64,000 bases of DNA from JAEUIE01 sp035430005 (GTDB lineage: Bacteria; Planctomycetota; Planctomycetia; Gemmatales; HRBIN36): contig DAOMFV010000005.1 in the NCBI GenBank assembly GCA_035430005.1, forward strand, positions 15,259-79,258. The letters are read 5' to 3'. The translations under genes were made by a program, and so were the position numbers. Below the pieces are notes generated by a model, which made no database searches, was not told the DNA's origin, and saw only the letters and a list, made by a program, of their open reading frames with translations. Each line of letters begins with the position of its first letter. The first letter of the stretch is position 1. Of the stretch, positions 62,926-64,000 are shown in pieces.

Positions 62926-64000
62926 CTAGTGATTGAACAGGAACTCTTTAGCCGACATCATGGCCCAAAGAAGATCCTGGAAATTCTCTCGGGCGGCCTT
63001 CTGTGCATCGAGCTTCTGACCAGCAGCATTGACTCGTGGCTCTGCGAGGTAGCTGAGTGCCGCTTTCATTTCATCGGAGCGTGGCTCTCGGGCGAATGCC
63101 AGCAGGTACAACTCTTTGACCTTAGCTTCGGATGGGCGTGGGTCTTTGGCTAACTGCTCCGCTCGACCATTCGCATGAGCCAGCTTACCCCGAATATCCG
63201 AGGCGTTGATCATGTGCAGGCTCTGAGCCAGGTTTGATGATTGCACTCGTTCACATTCACAGACACTTTCTCCTTCCGGCCGACCGAAGACCCGCAGAAA
63301 CGGCGACGCGCGGTTATAACTGTTGTCGGGCAAGGCCACCGCACGGGTGCCGGCAGGCAAGTTGGCGAAGTCAGTCTGAGTGCCAGCCAACTGATCGATG
63401 GCATCCAGCATCACTTCAGCAGACAGTCGACGGGGATAGTACCGTGAATAGTTCTGACGGTCGCCGACGTTGTACTGGTTGGGAATGGCACTCAACTGGT
63501 AGGCATTGGATCGAGTGATGGCACGCACCAGTTCCTTCAGATCGTAACCACTCTTGATGAAGTGCTGTTCGAGCGCAGCCAGCAGTTCGGGGTTCGAGGG
63601 CGGGTTTGAGTCTCGAATGTCATCTTCGGGCTCGATCAGGCCACGCTGGAAGAAGTGCTTCCAGTAGCGGTTGACGAGCACCTTGGCGAAGAAAGGGTTC
63701 TTCGGCGACTTGAGCCAGTCTGCCAGACGAAGGCGGGGGTCTTCATCGGGTGCGATGGTCGGGACCTGGTCGCCGAACGCCGCCGGCTTGAGCGGCTTGC
63801 GGGTACGGGTATTGATAGCTGTCGGCATACCGCGCTTGTGGAAGATCAAATCTTCGCCACGAGTGCCGGAGGGCTTGCGACCAACCTGACCGAAGAAGGC
63901 GGCCAGCGCGTAGTAATCGTCCTGGCTCCAGCGTTCAAAGGGATGGTGGTGACACTGGGCGCACTGCATCCGCACACCCAGAAAGAGCTGGGCCACATCC
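62926..64000 (-). CDS. DUF1553-domain protein (5' end outside window)
   Basis: The visible 358 residues are the C-terminal part of a PSCyt2/DUF1549-DUF1553 protein; the frame is open at the right edge. It starts in CAQCHHHPFERWSQDDYYAL, the cytochrome-like CXXCH motif with HPFE typical of this family. It continues with NPFFAKVLVNRYWKHFFQRG, ELVRAITRSNAYQLSA and ends LLWAMMSAKEFLFNH, the classic DUF1553 end. These proteins are exported and possibly heme-binding. It is the upstream gene of the PPC and DUF1501 operon. Confidence 0.92.
   Translation of the reverse strand, partial: DVAQLFLGVRMQCAQCHHHPFERWSQDDYYALAAFFGQVGRKPSGTRGEDLIFHKRGMPTAINTRTRKPLKPAAFGDQVPTIAPDEDPRLRLADWLKSPKNPFFAKVLVNRYWKHFFQRGLIEPEDDIRDSNPPSNPELLAALEQHFIKSGYDLKELVRAITRSNAYQLSAIPNQYNVGDRQNYSRYYPRRLSAEVMLDAIDQLAGTQTDFANLPAGTRAVALPDNSYNRASPFLRVFGRPEGESVCECERVQSSNLAQSLHMINASDIRGKLAHANGRAEQLAKDPRPSEAKVKELYLLAFAREPRSDEMKAALSYLAEPRVNAAGQKLDAQKAARENFQDLLWAMMSAKEFLFNH

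Overview
The window reads as a chromosomal segment of a planctomycete, most likely from the Gemmataceae or a close relative. This is inferred from protein families, not from a search: two DUF1501 proteins with Tat signals, a DUF1553/PPC/DUF1501 operon, ECF sigma factors placed next to very large Ser/Thr kinases with TPR tails, secreted proteins opening with an LEDRxxPA motif, a PEP-CTERM protein, HARE-HTH remnants and a secreted Gfo/Idh/MocA oxidoreductase.

Layout. 1-3.7 kb is a decaying accessory zone: a partial secreted protein, the tail of an IS transposase, a TPR fragment, three broken copies of a HARE-HTH domain and a secreted alpha/beta hydrolase. 3.7-9.3 kb carries a DevBCA/MacB-like ABC exporter operon, a cytochrome c'-like protein and an orphan HlyD-type adaptor, with two copies of a ~165 bp repeat. 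10.1-19.1 kb holds two ECF sigma factor / Ser-Thr kinase pairs separated by a truncated transposase. 19.3-26.8 kb is a surface-protein island: two paralogous matrixin-like metalloproteases around a large FG-GAP/Ig-like protein. 27-34.4 kb is mixed: small membrane proteins, a DUF1501 protein, an oxidoreductase, a PEP-CTERM protein, helicase and PDDEXK nuclease pseudogenes, a four-copy dispersed repeat, and a 3' tRNA-Thr fragment that looks like an old attachment site.

34.4-59.2 kb is the centrepiece: a respiratory supercluster. On the minus strand lie napD, napA, a four-heme NapB-like cytochrome, a small unknown and a cupin. Divergent from these, across a strong palindrome, are a tetraheme cytochrome, a four-cluster ferredoxin, an NrfD-type quinol-site protein, an Rrf2 regulator with an Fe-S-type Cys cluster, nrfH and nrfA. 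Then come an alginate-export-type porin, a monoheme secreted protein, a globin-coupled sensor kinase, a lone receiver, an NtrC-type sigma-54 activator, and a full cbb3 oxidase operon (ccoN-O fusion, small subunit, one-heme CcoP, CcoG, CcoH/FixH, SafE-like, CcoI, CcoS). Together they predict nitrate to nitrite to ammonium respiration in the periplasm plus high-affinity oxygen respiration, under heme-based and Fe-S-based gas sensing.

59.2-64 kb is a DUF1553 / PPC-domain / DUF1501 operon on the minus strand, cut by the window end.

Functions come from motif recognition by eye. No database search, structure prediction or expression data were available.
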